DNA from: Bacteroidota bacterium
GTDB taxonomy: Bacteria; Bacteroidota; Bacteroidia; Flavobacteriales; Weeksellaceae
Length of the DNA stretch: 13,696 bases
Assembly: GCA_023419095.1 (NCBI GenBank)
Contig: JAEZYN010000097.1
Coordinates: 1 to 13,696 of the forward strand
Direction of reading: 5' to 3'
Below are positions 1-7,427 of the stretch, piece by piece (within the stretch, counting starts at the first letter, position 1; each line of letters begins with the position of its first letter). Position numbers and translations under genes: made by a program. The notes beneath the pieces are model-generated. The model did no database searches. It was not told where the DNA came from and saw nothing but the letters and a program-made list of their open reading frames with translations.

Positions 1-18
1 TGGTTTGACTCTCGCCAT
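1..18 (-). CDS. exbD: ExbD-type biopolymer transport protein, N-terminal fragment
   Basis: Only the first six codons are inside the window: an ATG at 18-16 followed by codons for A-R-V-K-P, running off the left edge. ExbD is the single-pass membrane partner of ExbB in the proton-driven motor that powers TonB-dependent outer-membrane receptors. The call rests on position (same strand, directly after exbB, 91 bases away) and on the basic MARVKP-like start, which resembles many Bacteroidota ExbD proteins. The sequence just before the ATG is very A/T-rich with no Shine-Dalgarno motif, as expected in this phylum. Six codons cannot prove identity; another small gene is possible. Confidence 0.55.
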
Positions 19-109
19 TATTTTTATATTTATTTATTATACTTCACTACATTAGACCACCACACAACCATTAGGTTAAATATGAAGGTCCGCACTCAAC
101 ACAGATTTC

Positions 110-976
110 TTAGTGAAATTCTGCGAAAGACTGCTGGATTGACATTGCGATTTCGTCAATTTTGAACGTTAATCCATCAATCTTAGAAGTAAAATAGTTA
201 TAAAGAATAATTGCAACAGCAGATGTACCAATACCTAAAGCGGTATTTACAAGTGCTTCAGAGATACCGATTGAAAGTGCTGCTGAATCCGGTGTTCCTC
301 CACCTGCACCCAGTGCGCTAAATGCCTTGATCATCCCGATTACCGTGCCGAGTAGAGCTACAAGCGTTGCAACTGTACCTAATGTTGAAAGAATCATCAT
401 GTTTTTCTCCAGCATTGGCATCTCAAGTGTCGTAGCTTCTTCGATAGACTTGTTAAGTGCTACCATTTTTTGCTCTTTATTCATAGTAGTATCGTGAGCC
501 AAAGCTTTGTAAGTCGTAAGACCTTCCTTCACTACGTTACCTACGGAACCTTCCTGTCTGTCGCACTCTTCTAAAGCTTCGTCTACTTTATTTTGGTTAA
601 GTAGGTTTCTTACATTAAGTACAAACTGATCTACATTACCTTTACCTGATGCTTTGCTAAGAACCATAGCTCTTTCTACAGAGAATACGATTACAATGAT
701 CATGAAAGAGATAAGAATCGGTACGATCGGTCCACCCATGTAAATGATACCCATAAATCCGTCTGGATGCAGTTCCTTTGTTTCCAAACCTGAGAATCCT
801 ACTGAAGAAAGACCTTCCAGCCTGGGATCAGCCTTAAAGTTACCCGGACTACCCAAAACAAATAAATAAATAGCCACACCTATCAGGATAAGGATAGGTA
901 TGATCAACGCAGGATTCAATCCTCCCACTTTTTTAGCAACTACTTGCTCCCCATTGTTTGAAACATTCATTTCCAT
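110..976 (-). CDS. exbB: MotA/TolQ/ExbB proton channel family protein (ExbB)
   Basis: Inner-membrane component of the ExbB-ExbD-TonB complex, which uses the proton gradient to drive import through TonB-dependent outer-membrane receptors. The 288-residue protein has four hydrophobic segments at about 22-42, 82-103, 192-218 and 240-262. The last two, with the stretch LGTVATLVALLGTVIG (199-214) and the small-residue-rich helix ALVNTALGIGTSAVA (241-255), are the hallmark of the MotA/TolQ/ExbB family; their threonines line the channel in known members. Cytoplasmic residues 104-190 are mostly charged and helical. The extra first membrane segment is usual in Bacteroidota homologues. Two in-frame ATG codons (residues 1 and 3) make the exact start uncertain by two residues. 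The start of an exbD-like gene follows. TolQ cannot be excluded by sequence alone. Confidence 0.93.
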   Translation of the reverse strand: MEMNVSNNGEQVVAKKVGGLNPALIIPILILIGVAIYLFVLGSPGNFKADPRLEGLSSVGFSGLETKELHPDGFMGIIYMGGPIVPILISFMIIVIVFSVERAMVLSKASGKGNVDQFVLNVRNLLNQNKVDEALEECDRQEGSVGNVVKEGLTTYKALAHDTTMNKEQKMVALNKSIEEATTLEMPMLEKNMMILSTLGTVATLVALLGTVIGMIKAFSALGAGGGTPDSAALSIGISEALVNTALGIGTSAVAIILYNYFTSKIDGLTFKIDEIAMSIQQSFAEFH

Positions 977-1232
977 ACTAAACTAAATTATAATTGTTAT
1001 TTTTTAAATTTTTCGAGTGTAAATTAAAGTCAAAATATTTTATCGTGCAAATGCAAGCCGTTGTAACCGTGGTTTTTCACTAGTTGGCAGACCCTACTTC
1101 CATTACGGATTTACTAAATTTTAAAATGTATTTTATTTAAAATAGGCATTTAGAAAAATACCTTTGAAAACAAGCCCAAAATTCACCAAGATTTTTACGA
1201 TTACAACACAAAAATTTTTTTTCCAATAATTT
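977..1232. other. Gene-free AT-rich gap between leuS and exbB
   Basis: This 256-base spacer separates the end of leuS from the start of exbB, both on the minus strand. It should hold the exbB promoter, but I find no exact TAnnTTTG box; the closest is ATATTTTG on the minus strand (1032-1039). An 8-base AT-only inverted repeat (1118-1125 with 1136-1143, loop of 10) is present but too weak to call a terminator. I see no open reading frame or RNA gene. Confidence 0.5.
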
Positions 1233-4046
1233 TTACGAGACAATATTAACGATTTTTTTCTGTACTACGATTACTTTTTTGGGCGTATTTCCTGCTAATT
1301 GTGTAAGAACCCGCTCATCTTTCAGCACATTTTCCTCAATCTGGGCAACACTTAATTCCGCAGGCAGAGAAAGCTTAAATTTCATTTTGCCATTAAAGCT
1401 TATGGGATATTCAAATTCGTCTTCCACAAGATACTTTTCATCAAGCTGCGGAAATTTTTCATATTCAATTGAAGCCGCATGACCCAAACGGCTCCAAAGT
1501 TCCTCACAGATATGCGGCGCGTACGGCGAAACTACGATAGCCAGCGCTCCCAAAATTTTGCGCTTATTGGTTTTCAGCTTTTGATACTCGTTCACTGCGA
1601 TCATGAATGAAGACACCGACGTGTTAAATGAAAAATTGCCAATGTCTGAAACTACTTTTTTGATCAGCGTATGCAGAATCCTGTACTCCTCCCTGCTCGG
1701 TTCCTCGTCGGAAACGCTGAAAGTATCACCGTCAAAATACAGATTATAGAATTTCTTTAAAAATCCATAAACCCCACTCAAGCCCTGTGTATTCCATGGT
1801 TTCGACTGTTCTAAAGGCCCCAGGAACATTTCGTAAAGTCTCAGGCAGTCGGCACCGTACTCTTCACAGATGTCATCCGGATTTACGACATTGTACTTAG
1901 ATTTCGACATTTTCTCAACTTCACGCTCGCAGACGTATTTGCCGTCTTCCAAAATAAATTCAGCGTCAGCAAATTCAGGACGCCAGTTTCTGAACTTTTC
2001 GATATCAAGCTCGTCGGAAGTTCCTTTCAATAAGGAGACGTCCATATGAATTTTCTGAGTATGATGATCCTTTGCGAAATTTTTAGACACGAACGTATTT
2101 GATCCCTCAATGCGATACACAAATGCACTCATCCCCAAAATCATCCCCTGATTAATGAGTTTTTTAAAAGGTTCATCGTTATTGATAAAACCACGATCCT
2201 TCAGAAACATATTCCAGAAACGCGAGTAGAGCAAATGTCCGGTCGCATGTTCGCTGCCGCCGATGTACAGATCTACTTGTCCCCAATAGTCAGAAAGCTC
2301 TTTTTTGGCAAAAACCTCATCATTCTTAGAATCCATGTATCGTAAAAAATACCATGAACTGCCCGCCCAACCCGGCATTGTAGAAAGTTCTAAAGGAAAA
2401 ACGGTAAGATTATCAATCAGGTCCGTATCTACAATTTCCTGTGTAGCTTCATTCCAGGCAAATGTTTTGGCATTGCCCAAAGGCGGATCACCGTCTTCAG
2501 TAGGCAGATATTTCTCCACTTCGGGAAGTTCTAAAGGCAGTGCGGAAACCGGAAGTGTGTAGGGCATCCCATCTTTATAATATACCGGAACCGGCTCTCC
2601 CCAATAGCGCTGACGCGAAAAAATAGCATCGCGCTGGCGGTAATTGGTTGTTCCGTGACCAATTCCGAGTTCCTCAATCTTGCGGATAATAGCTTCTTTG
2701 GCTTCATTAAAATTCAAACCATCTAGAAAGCCTGAGTTCACGCAAACAGAATCTTTAGAATCGAAAGAAGCTTCATTGATATCCTGATCATTTTCAATGA
2801 CATTCCGGATTTCCAGACCGAACTTTTTCGCGAAACGGTGATCGCGCTCATCATGCGCAGGAACCGCCATCACGGCACCGGTCCCGTAACCCATCAGCAC
2901 ATAATCTGAAATGTAAACAGGCATTTTTTCCTGTGTGAAAGGATTCAATGCATACGCGCCGGTAAAAGCACCGCTCACATTCTTCACATCAGCCATGCGG
3001 TCACGTTCTGTTTTCTTTGATGTTTCTAAAATATAATTTTCTACTTCTCCTTTGTTGGCCTCAGCAGTAATAGCTTCCACAAGCGGATTTTCAGGCGCCA
3101 AGACCATAAATGTGGCACCAAAAATGGTATCCGGACGTGTGGTGAAAACTGATATATTTTCAGTAGAATCAACAAGTTTAAAATCAACTTTCGCACCTAC
3201 CGATTTACCGATCCAATACTCCTGCGCGTCTTTCAAAGGCTGCGGCCAGTCGATATTCTGCAGACCTTTCAGCAACCTTTCCGAGTAAGCCGTGATGCGC
3301 ATACTCCACTGCATCATTTTCTTTTGAAAAACAGGAAAGCCTCCACGCTCAGATTTGCCGTCTTTCACCTCATCGTTGGCCAAAACGGTCCCTAGTCCCG
3401 GACACCAGTTCACGGTGGTTTCGGCACGGTAAGCCAGACGGTAATTCAAAAGGATGTCCTGGCGGTCAAGTTCCGAGGCCGAATTCCATTCATCAGCGGT
3501 AAAGGTTAGTTCTTCGGTTTGCGCAGCCGAAATATTTTCCGAACCATTCTGCGCAAAAATTTCAATGAGGCTGCTGATTGGCTCTGCCTTATCGCTGTTT
3601 TTATTATACCACGAATTAAAAAGTTCAATGAAAATCCACTGTGTCCATTTATAATATGAAGGATCTGAAGTTCGCACCTCGCGGCTCCAGTCGAATGAGA
3701 AACCTATTTTGCGCAACTGCTCTTCGTATCGCGTAATATTCTGTTCTGTGGTAATCGCGGGATGTGTTCCTGTCTGAATCGCATATTGCTCCGCCGGCAA
3801 ACCAAAACTATCATAGCCCACCGGATGCAGCACGTTGAAACCTTCATGCCTTTTGTATCTCGCATAAATATCCGAAGCAATATAGCCGAGCGGATGCCCT
3901 ACATGCAAACCTGCGCCCGACGGATACGGAAACATATCGAGTACGTAAAATTTCGGTTTTTCAGTATTGTTTTGGGTTTTGAAAGTATCGTTTTCACGCC
4001 AGAATTTCTGCCACTTTTTTTCGATTGATTGATGGTCGTAGAACAT
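1233..4046 (-). CDS. leuS: Leucyl-tRNA synthetase
   Basis: Cytosolic enzyme that attaches leucine to tRNA-Leu using ATP. The 937-residue class I synthetase shows the HIGH-type motif HVGH at 48-51 inside PYPSGAGLHVGHPLGY, the KMSKS loop at 712-716, and GWAGSSWYFLRY at 559-570. The CP1 editing domain, which hydrolyses mischarged tRNA, spans roughly 280-475 and carries TTRPDT (302-307) and AVPAHDERDHRF (394-405), with D399 matching the conserved editing aspartate. The anticodon-binding helical domain follows KMSKS, and a small C-terminal domain (about 880-937) ends the protein. It is about 75 residues longer than E. coli LeuRS. The extra length comes mainly from an insertion near 147-205 before AETTVNWCP, with a leucine-specific segment at about 641-710 before KMSKS; both are familiar in flavobacterial LeuRS. 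The start is the first ATG and no Shine-Dalgarno is visible. Confidence 0.98.
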   Translation of the reverse strand: MFYDHQSIEKKWQKFWRENDTFKTQNNTEKPKFYVLDMFPYPSGAGLHVGHPLGYIASDIYARYKRHEGFNVLHPVGYDSFGLPAEQYAIQTGTHPAITTEQNITRYEEQLRKIGFSFDWSREVRTSDPSYYKWTQWIFIELFNSWYNKNSDKAEPISSLIEIFAQNGSENISAAQTEELTFTADEWNSASELDRQDILLNYRLAYRAETTVNWCPGLGTVLANDEVKDGKSERGGFPVFQKKMMQWSMRITAYSERLLKGLQNIDWPQPLKDAQEYWIGKSVGAKVDFKLVDSTENISVFTTRPDTIFGATFMVLAPENPLVEAITAEANKGEVENYILETSKKTERDRMADVKNVSGAFTGAYALNPFTQEKMPVYISDYVLMGYGTGAVMAVPAHDERDHRFAKKFGLEIRNVIENDQDINEASFDSKDSVCVNSGFLDGLNFNEAKEAIIRKIEELGIGHGTTNYRQRDAIFSRQRYWGEPVPVYYKDGMPYTLPVSALPLELPEVEKYLPTEDGDPPLGNAKTFAWNEATQEIVDTDLIDNLTVFPLELSTMPGWAGSSWYFLRYMDSKNDEVFAKKELSDYWGQVDLYIGGSEHATGHLLYSRFWNMFLKDRGFINNDEPFKKLINQGMILGMSAFVYRIEGSNTFVSKNFAKDHHTQKIHMDVSLLKGTSDELDIEKFRNWRPEFADAEFILEDGKYVCEREVEKMSKSKYNVVNPDDICEEYGADCLRLYEMFLGPLEQSKPWNTQGLSGVYGFLKKFYNLYFDGDTFSVSDEEPSREEYRILHTLIKKVVSDIGNFSFNTSVSSFMIAVNEYQKLKTNKRKILGALAIVVSPYAPHICEELWSRLGHAASIEYEKFPQLDEKYLVEDEFEYPISFNGKMKFKLSLPAELSVAQIEENVLKDERVLTQLAGNTPKKVIVVQKKIVNIVS

Positions 4047-4115
4047 TTAATGAAGATTATTTCGTTTAAATTTGCTTTAAAAGACGCGAAAAACTGTATG
4101 TGAATTCGCAACCAA

Positions 4116-4123
4116 CAAAAATA
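4116..4123 (-). promoter_or_regulatory. Possible -7 box of a leuS promoter
   Basis: Read on the minus strand this is TATTTTTG, matching the Bacteroidota -7 consensus TAnnTTTG. It lies 69 bases before the leuS ATG. The -33 region would overlap the hairpin at 4141-4164, and I see no clear TTG there. In such AT-rich sequence a chance match is possible. Confidence 0.4.
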
Positions 4124-4140
4124 TGATTTTCATATGAGAA

Positions 4141-4164
4141 ATCCCCACTCTTGAAAGTGAGGAT
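4141..4164 (-). terminator. Hairpin after the lipoprotein gene, probable weak terminator
   Basis: ATCC and CACT on the left arm (4141-4149) pair with AGTG and GGAT on the right (4156-4164), with one mismatch and a six-base loop. It lies 28 bases past the stop of the minus-strand lipoprotein gene. On the minus strand it is followed by TTTCT rather than a full T-run, so termination may be inefficient. Confidence 0.5.
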
Positions 4165-4191
4165 CATATGTTAACAGAAAGAATTCAAAAA

Positions 4192-4716
4192 TCAATCTTT
4201 AGCCTTACGGGCCGTAACTGTCGTAGTCACTTTAATGTTCGGTTCACCCTGAAATGTGTATGTGCCGCTCACCTGATAAACAAGCTCGCTGTCGGTGAGT
4301 GTTTTCACTAATCCGGTCTGTTTCATGCCGGCGGCGTCTGTCACCGTCATCTCCATTGTCACGGGGTTAAAGGTGTAGGTAAAGTTGGTGTCATCCTGCA
4401 ACATGCATGAGCCGCCTGTCTCACTGTAAGTTTTTGCGTTTGCTGAGCCGTCTGCATTGAAAATGACACGACCTCTTTGCTGGCAGCTGGAATATGCAAC
4501 AGAATTTTCGTAAGAACCGGTGCTTAACGTAGCACTTTGTTCTAATTTATACGGCTGCCAAATTCCGACTAATGTATTTTCTGGCAATTCCATTTCGTCA
4601 TCGTCATCGCTTCTGCATGCTGATAATGTTAACATTGTAAGAATCGCAAGGAGTGGAAATTTAATGTAGAAAAGCCAGAAATCATTAGTTTTTGAACGGT
4701 TAAAATAATTTTTCAT
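4192..4716 (-). CDS. Lipocalin-like surface or periplasmic lipoprotein
   Basis: The 174-residue protein starts with a basic N-region and a hydrophobic core (about 14-30) ending in the lipobox LSAC (31-34), so C34 should be lipidated after signal peptidase II cleavage. The residues right after it, RSDDDDE, are strongly acidic and resemble the lipoprotein export signal that sends Bacteroidota lipoproteins to the cell surface; that destination is inferred. The mature part begins with LVGIWQPYKLEQ (49-60), the usual opening of lipocalin-like domains common in flavobacteria, followed by probable beta strands and two cysteines (C78, C104) that might form a disulfide. Ligand and role are unknown. 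The gene stands alone, divergent from the glycosyltransferase, with a hairpin after its stop. Confidence 0.8.
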   Translation of the reverse strand: MKNYFNRSKTNDFWLFYIKFPLLAILTMLTLSACRSDDDDEMELPENTLVGIWQPYKLEQSATLSTGSYENSVAYSSCQQRGRVIFNADGSANAKTYSETGGSCMLQDDTNFTYTFNPVTMEMTVTDAAGMKQTGLVKTLTDSELVYQVSGTYTFQGEPNIKVTTTVTARKAKD

Positions 4717-4795
4717 GACATCGTGATTTTTGGTTAATGTTAAATGCGTTTTTCAAGTATTATGCCATTAATACCTTTTGGTAAAGCGATATTAA

Positions 4796-4803
4796 TATCT
4801 TTG
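4796..4803 (+). promoter_or_regulatory. -7 box of the glycosyltransferase promoter
   Basis: TATCTTTG matches the Bacteroidota -7 consensus TAnnTTTG exactly and ends 15 bases before the ATG at 4819. A TTTTG at 4776-4780 could act as the -33 element, although the 15-base spacing is shorter than usual. Its position inside the longer reading frame beginning at 4744 argues that translation really starts at 4819. Confidence 0.6.
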
Positions 4804-4818
4804 TTTAAACATTATTTG

Positions 4819-5571
4819 ATGCCCGAAGTTTCAATCATCACACCGGTTTACAATTCTTCAAAATTTCTGAAACAAACAATCGACTGTGTTCTGAACCAGA
4901 CTTTCACCGATTTTGAATGGTTGATCACCGACGACGCGTCAACAGATCATTCCGCCCAAATTCTTCGGGAATGCCGGGATCCCCGCATTAAAGCGACTTT
5001 CGCTGAGACAAATGGCGGCGCGGGAAATACAAGAAATCTTTCACTTTCAAAAGCTACCGGCCGCTATATCACTTTTTTGGATGCAGACGATTACTGGGAG
5101 CCCAATTTTCTGCTTGAAATGGTGACGTTTTTAAAAAATGAACAGGCTGAACTGGCTTATTCAAATTATGCGCGTTGTGACGAAAACTTAAATCCGGTTC
5201 TTGATGATTTTAAAGCAGATAAAGAAGTCGACTTCCACAGTTTGCTCAGAACATGCAGGCTTTCGCTACTAAGTTCAATGTACGATTCCGCGCGGGTTGG
5301 CATTGAATATTTTCCTGCCGGAAGCAAGCGCGAAGATCATGTTATGTGGCTGAACCTTTTAAAAAAAATACCTTCCGCGAAGCCTCTTCCGAAAACAATG
5401 GCAAAATACAGGATGCATTCGGGCGGCATTTCCCGACGAAAATCCTCAATCATCAAAGACCAGTATCTCGTTTATAAAGACCATATGAAATTCGGCGCAT
5501 TCAAATCGGTGTTTTATACAGCTCAATGGGCGATGAACGGTTTCATGAAATATTCAAAATTATTCAACTGA
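4819..5571 (+). CDS. Family 2 glycosyltransferase
   Basis: A 250-residue GT-A fold enzyme that should transfer a sugar from a nucleotide-sugar donor to an envelope glycan such as lipopolysaccharide or capsule; donor and acceptor cannot be read from the sequence. It opens with MPEVSIITPVYNSSKFL, typical of GT2, followed by DDAS (38-41) for nucleotide binding, LDADD (87-91) containing the metal-binding DxD, and RED (171-173), the likely catalytic base region. There are no membrane segments, so it should act at the cytoplasmic face. The frame is open back to 4744, but I choose 4819 because family homology begins there and a promoter box lies at 4796-4803. Its TGA stop overlaps the ATG of the next gene by one base, so the two are probably co-translated. 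Confidence 0.9.
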   Translation: MPEVSIITPVYNSSKFLKQTIDCVLNQTFTDFEWLITDDASTDHSAQILRECRDPRIKATFAETNGGAGNTRNLSLSKATGRYITFLDADDYWEPNFLLEMVTFLKNEQAELAYSNYARCDENLNPVLDDFKADKEVDFHSLLRTCRLSLLSSMYDSARVGIEYFPAGSKREDHVMWLNLLKKIPSAKPLPKTMAKYRMHSGGISRRKSSIIKDQYLVYKDHMKFGAFKSVFYTAQWAMNGFMKYSKLFN

Positions 5572-6182
5572 TGGAATATTCAAAAGAATTTAGGCAGGCA
5601 ATAAGTGCGTTTTCATCCGTGCAGAAAGACAGATTGATCATCCGTCTGCTGAAAAAAGACAGGCTACTTTCCGAAAAACTTTATTTTGAGCTGATCGATC
5701 TCGATACGCAGGATGAAAAACGGGCACAAATGGAAACTTTTGTTAAAAATGAAGTTGCAGCTGCGTCAAAGTATTTAAATAATGCCAAATATTTCCTCCG
5801 GCTAATCCGCAAAATCAGTTCAAAAATTACCGAACACGTTAAGATAACCTCTGATAAACTGGGCGAAGTCTCATTAAACCTGCTTCTGGTGAATGAGATT
5901 TTAACCCTCACAAAACATTTCCGTGACGGCTACAAACTCTATATTTATTTGCTGAATAAAATATTCCGAATGCTGGTTCTTACGCAAAAGCTTGACGCTG
6001 ATTATTTTCTGGAACTGAACGAATCTTTTGAGCAACTTCACGAAAGAATTCTCAAAAATAGCGAGCTTGCACAGTTGGCCTTGCACCACGGTCTTGATTT
6101 AAATTGGCTGCAACCGGAAAATATTCCCGAACATATCGCCATCATTCAAAAAGATCTGAAAAGCGACGGTTTTCTAAGATAG
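5571..6182 (+). CDS. Conserved all-helical protein of unknown function
   Basis: I do not recognise a functional domain in this 203-residue protein. It looks fully helical and soluble, with no signal peptide or membrane segment, and is rich in Leu, Lys and Glu. The most distinctive stretch is ITEHVKITSDKLGEVSLNL (86-104); the C-terminal LDLNWLQPENIPEHIAII (175-192) is also motif-like. From memory, similar proteins occur across Chryseobacterium and relatives, and some may carry a dUTPase label, but I see none of the dUTPase motifs here. The ATG overlaps the TGA of the glycosyltransferase (TGATG), pointing to translational coupling and perhaps shared function. An in-frame ATG at 5526 lies inside the glycosyltransferase and is less likely. 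The stop overlaps the end of waaA on the opposite strand by 9 bases. Confidence 0.85.
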   Translation: MEYSKEFRQAISAFSSVQKDRLIIRLLKKDRLLSEKLYFELIDLDTQDEKRAQMETFVKNEVAAASKYLNNAKYFLRLIRKISSKITEHVKITSDKLGEVSLNLLLVNEILTLTKHFRDGYKLYIYLLNKIFRMLVLTQKLDADYFLELNESFEQLHERILKNSELAQLALHHGLDLNWLQPENIPEHIAIIQKDLKSDGFLR

Positions 6183-7409
6183 CAATTTCGACAGAACAGC
6201 TTGTGTCGCATTTGGTTGTGAATCTATGTACCGGCGGGCATTTTCACCGATTTGCCGGCGCAGATCGTCATTACGCAAGAGTTCGAGCAGATAAGGCGCG
6301 GCAAAGAACTCATCCTCGAAACATTTCGCACCGGACACCGAAATAAGGCCGTCAGCTTCAGGATTTTTCCGGAACTGGTCACCAAACAGAACCGGAACAC
6401 CAAATGCGGCCGCTTCCAGAATGTTGTGCAGACCTTTCGAATGAAAACCACCGCCAACTACCGCGACATCCGCGTAGGAATAGAGTTTTTGTAGCAGTCC
6501 GATGCAGTCTATGATTAAAATCTGCGCATTTGTATTCTGTGCAATTGCAGAATTTTCGATTTCTGAATAAAGAATTGCGCCCGGAAAAAGTTGACGGATT
6601 GCCGGAACTCTTTTTAAATCATGTGGTGCGATGATAATTTTCACGTCGCGGTTTTTAGAAATAATTAGTTCTACAAGCCTTTCCTCTGATTCCCACGAAC
6701 TTCCAAAAACAACTACTTTACGGTTTTTAACAAACTCAGCAATGTACGCAACAGAATTATCCTGACCGCGCAGTTTTTTCACCCTGTCAAAACGTGTATC
6801 GCCGGCCGTGGACGAATTTTTCAAACCAATACTTTTGGCCAGCGCGGTTGACTGCAGTGTCTGATGAAAAAACCAGTCGACGTTTTCTTTAAGCTGTCGT
6901 ACAAACCATTTTCCGTAGGCTTTAAAAAACACCTGGGTTTCATAAAAAAGTGCAGAAATAACGTAAATTTTAGCGTTCCTTTTCTTCAGAATTTCGAGAA
7001 GATTGTACCAATATTCATACTTTACGGTAATGAATATGTCCGTATGGAAACCGTCAACAAATTCCGTCACCCATTTTTCCGTGTCAAAAGGCAGGTAGCA
7101 GACGGCATCCGCCAAATGTTTTTTGCGGATTACATTATCATAACCTGACGGTGAAAAAAAGGTAACCAATATCTTGTGCTGAGGAAATTCCGCTTTAAGT
7201 TTTTCTAAAACGGGCAAGCCCTGTTCATACTCGCCCAGGCTGGCCGCATGCATCCAGATGACCCGGTCTTGTGGTGTAAAAACCGATTTCACAACATCGC
7301 AGCTTTGACGCCGGCCCGCAAGGCCTTTTTTAAGCTTATAATTGAAGACCGCACCAATTTTCATGGCGGAAATCAGCAGGCTTATAAATATGTTGTATAG
7401 CGTCCTCAA
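6174..7409 (-). CDS. waaA: 3-deoxy-D-manno-octulosonic acid (Kdo) transferase
   Basis: Adds Kdo from CMP-Kdo to the lipid A precursor at the cytoplasmic face of the inner membrane, the first step of lipopolysaccharide core assembly. The 411-residue protein has an N-terminal hydrophobic anchor (about 3-22), then the GT-B N-domain with IWMHAASLGEYEQGLPVLEK (51-70), where E60 matches the catalytic glutamate region of the family. The C-domain has VVFGSSWESEE (233-243), APHDLKR (261-267) and GGGFHSKGLHNILEAAAFG (319-337), the donor-binding signature. The start is taken as TTG at 7409-7407: a stop lies four codons upstream, no ATG precedes the anchor, and the first ATG (residue 16) would remove most of the anchor. 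It is last in a three-gene operon, 18 bases after the NlpC/P60 gene. The number of Kdo residues added cannot be told from sequence. Confidence 0.94.
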   Translation of the reverse strand: MRTLYNIFISLLISAMKIGAVFNYKLKKGLAGRRQSCDVVKSVFTPQDRVIWMHAASLGEYEQGLPVLEKLKAEFPQHKILVTFFSPSGYDNVIRKKHLADAVCYLPFDTEKWVTEFVDGFHTDIFITVKYEYWYNLLEILKKRNAKIYVISALFYETQVFFKAYGKWFVRQLKENVDWFFHQTLQSTALAKSIGLKNSSTAGDTRFDRVKKLRGQDNSVAYIAEFVKNRKVVVFGSSWESEERLVELIISKNRDVKIIIAPHDLKRVPAIRQLFPGAILYSEIENSAIAQNTNAQILIIDCIGLLQKLYSYADVAVVGGGFHSKGLHNILEAAAFGVPVLFGDQFRKNPEADGLISVSGAKCFEDEFFAAPYLLELLRNDDLRRQIGENARRYIDSQPNATQAVLSKLLS

Positions 7410-7427
7410 GAAAAATGATTTTTAGAT

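Noticed and set aside
66..77. AACC/GGTT hairpin in the exbB-exbD spacer, considered as a regulatory or processing element.
   Set aside because: Four base pairs are too few to support a structure; no T-run follows on either strand.
1118..1143. AT-only inverted repeat between leuS and exbB, considered as the leuS terminator.
   Set aside because: Eight A/T pairs with a ten-base loop are too unstable, and AT-rich spacers give such repeats by chance.
4067..4074. An exact TAAATTTG box on the plus strand near the start of leuS.
   Set aside because: No plus-strand gene begins nearby; it would only make RNA antisense to the lipoprotein gene. In such AT-rich sequence a chance match is more likely.
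4047..4110. The leader of leuS as a possible T-box or leader-peptide attenuator.
   Set aside because: There is no leucine-rich short frame, no T-box-like sequence and no terminator hairpin; T-boxes are also not expected in this phylum.
6231..6258. CCGGC/GCCGG inverted repeat near the end of waaA, considered as a terminator for the plus-strand operon.
   Set aside because: No T-run follows, the stem is only five bases, and it encodes ordinary WaaA C-terminal residues.
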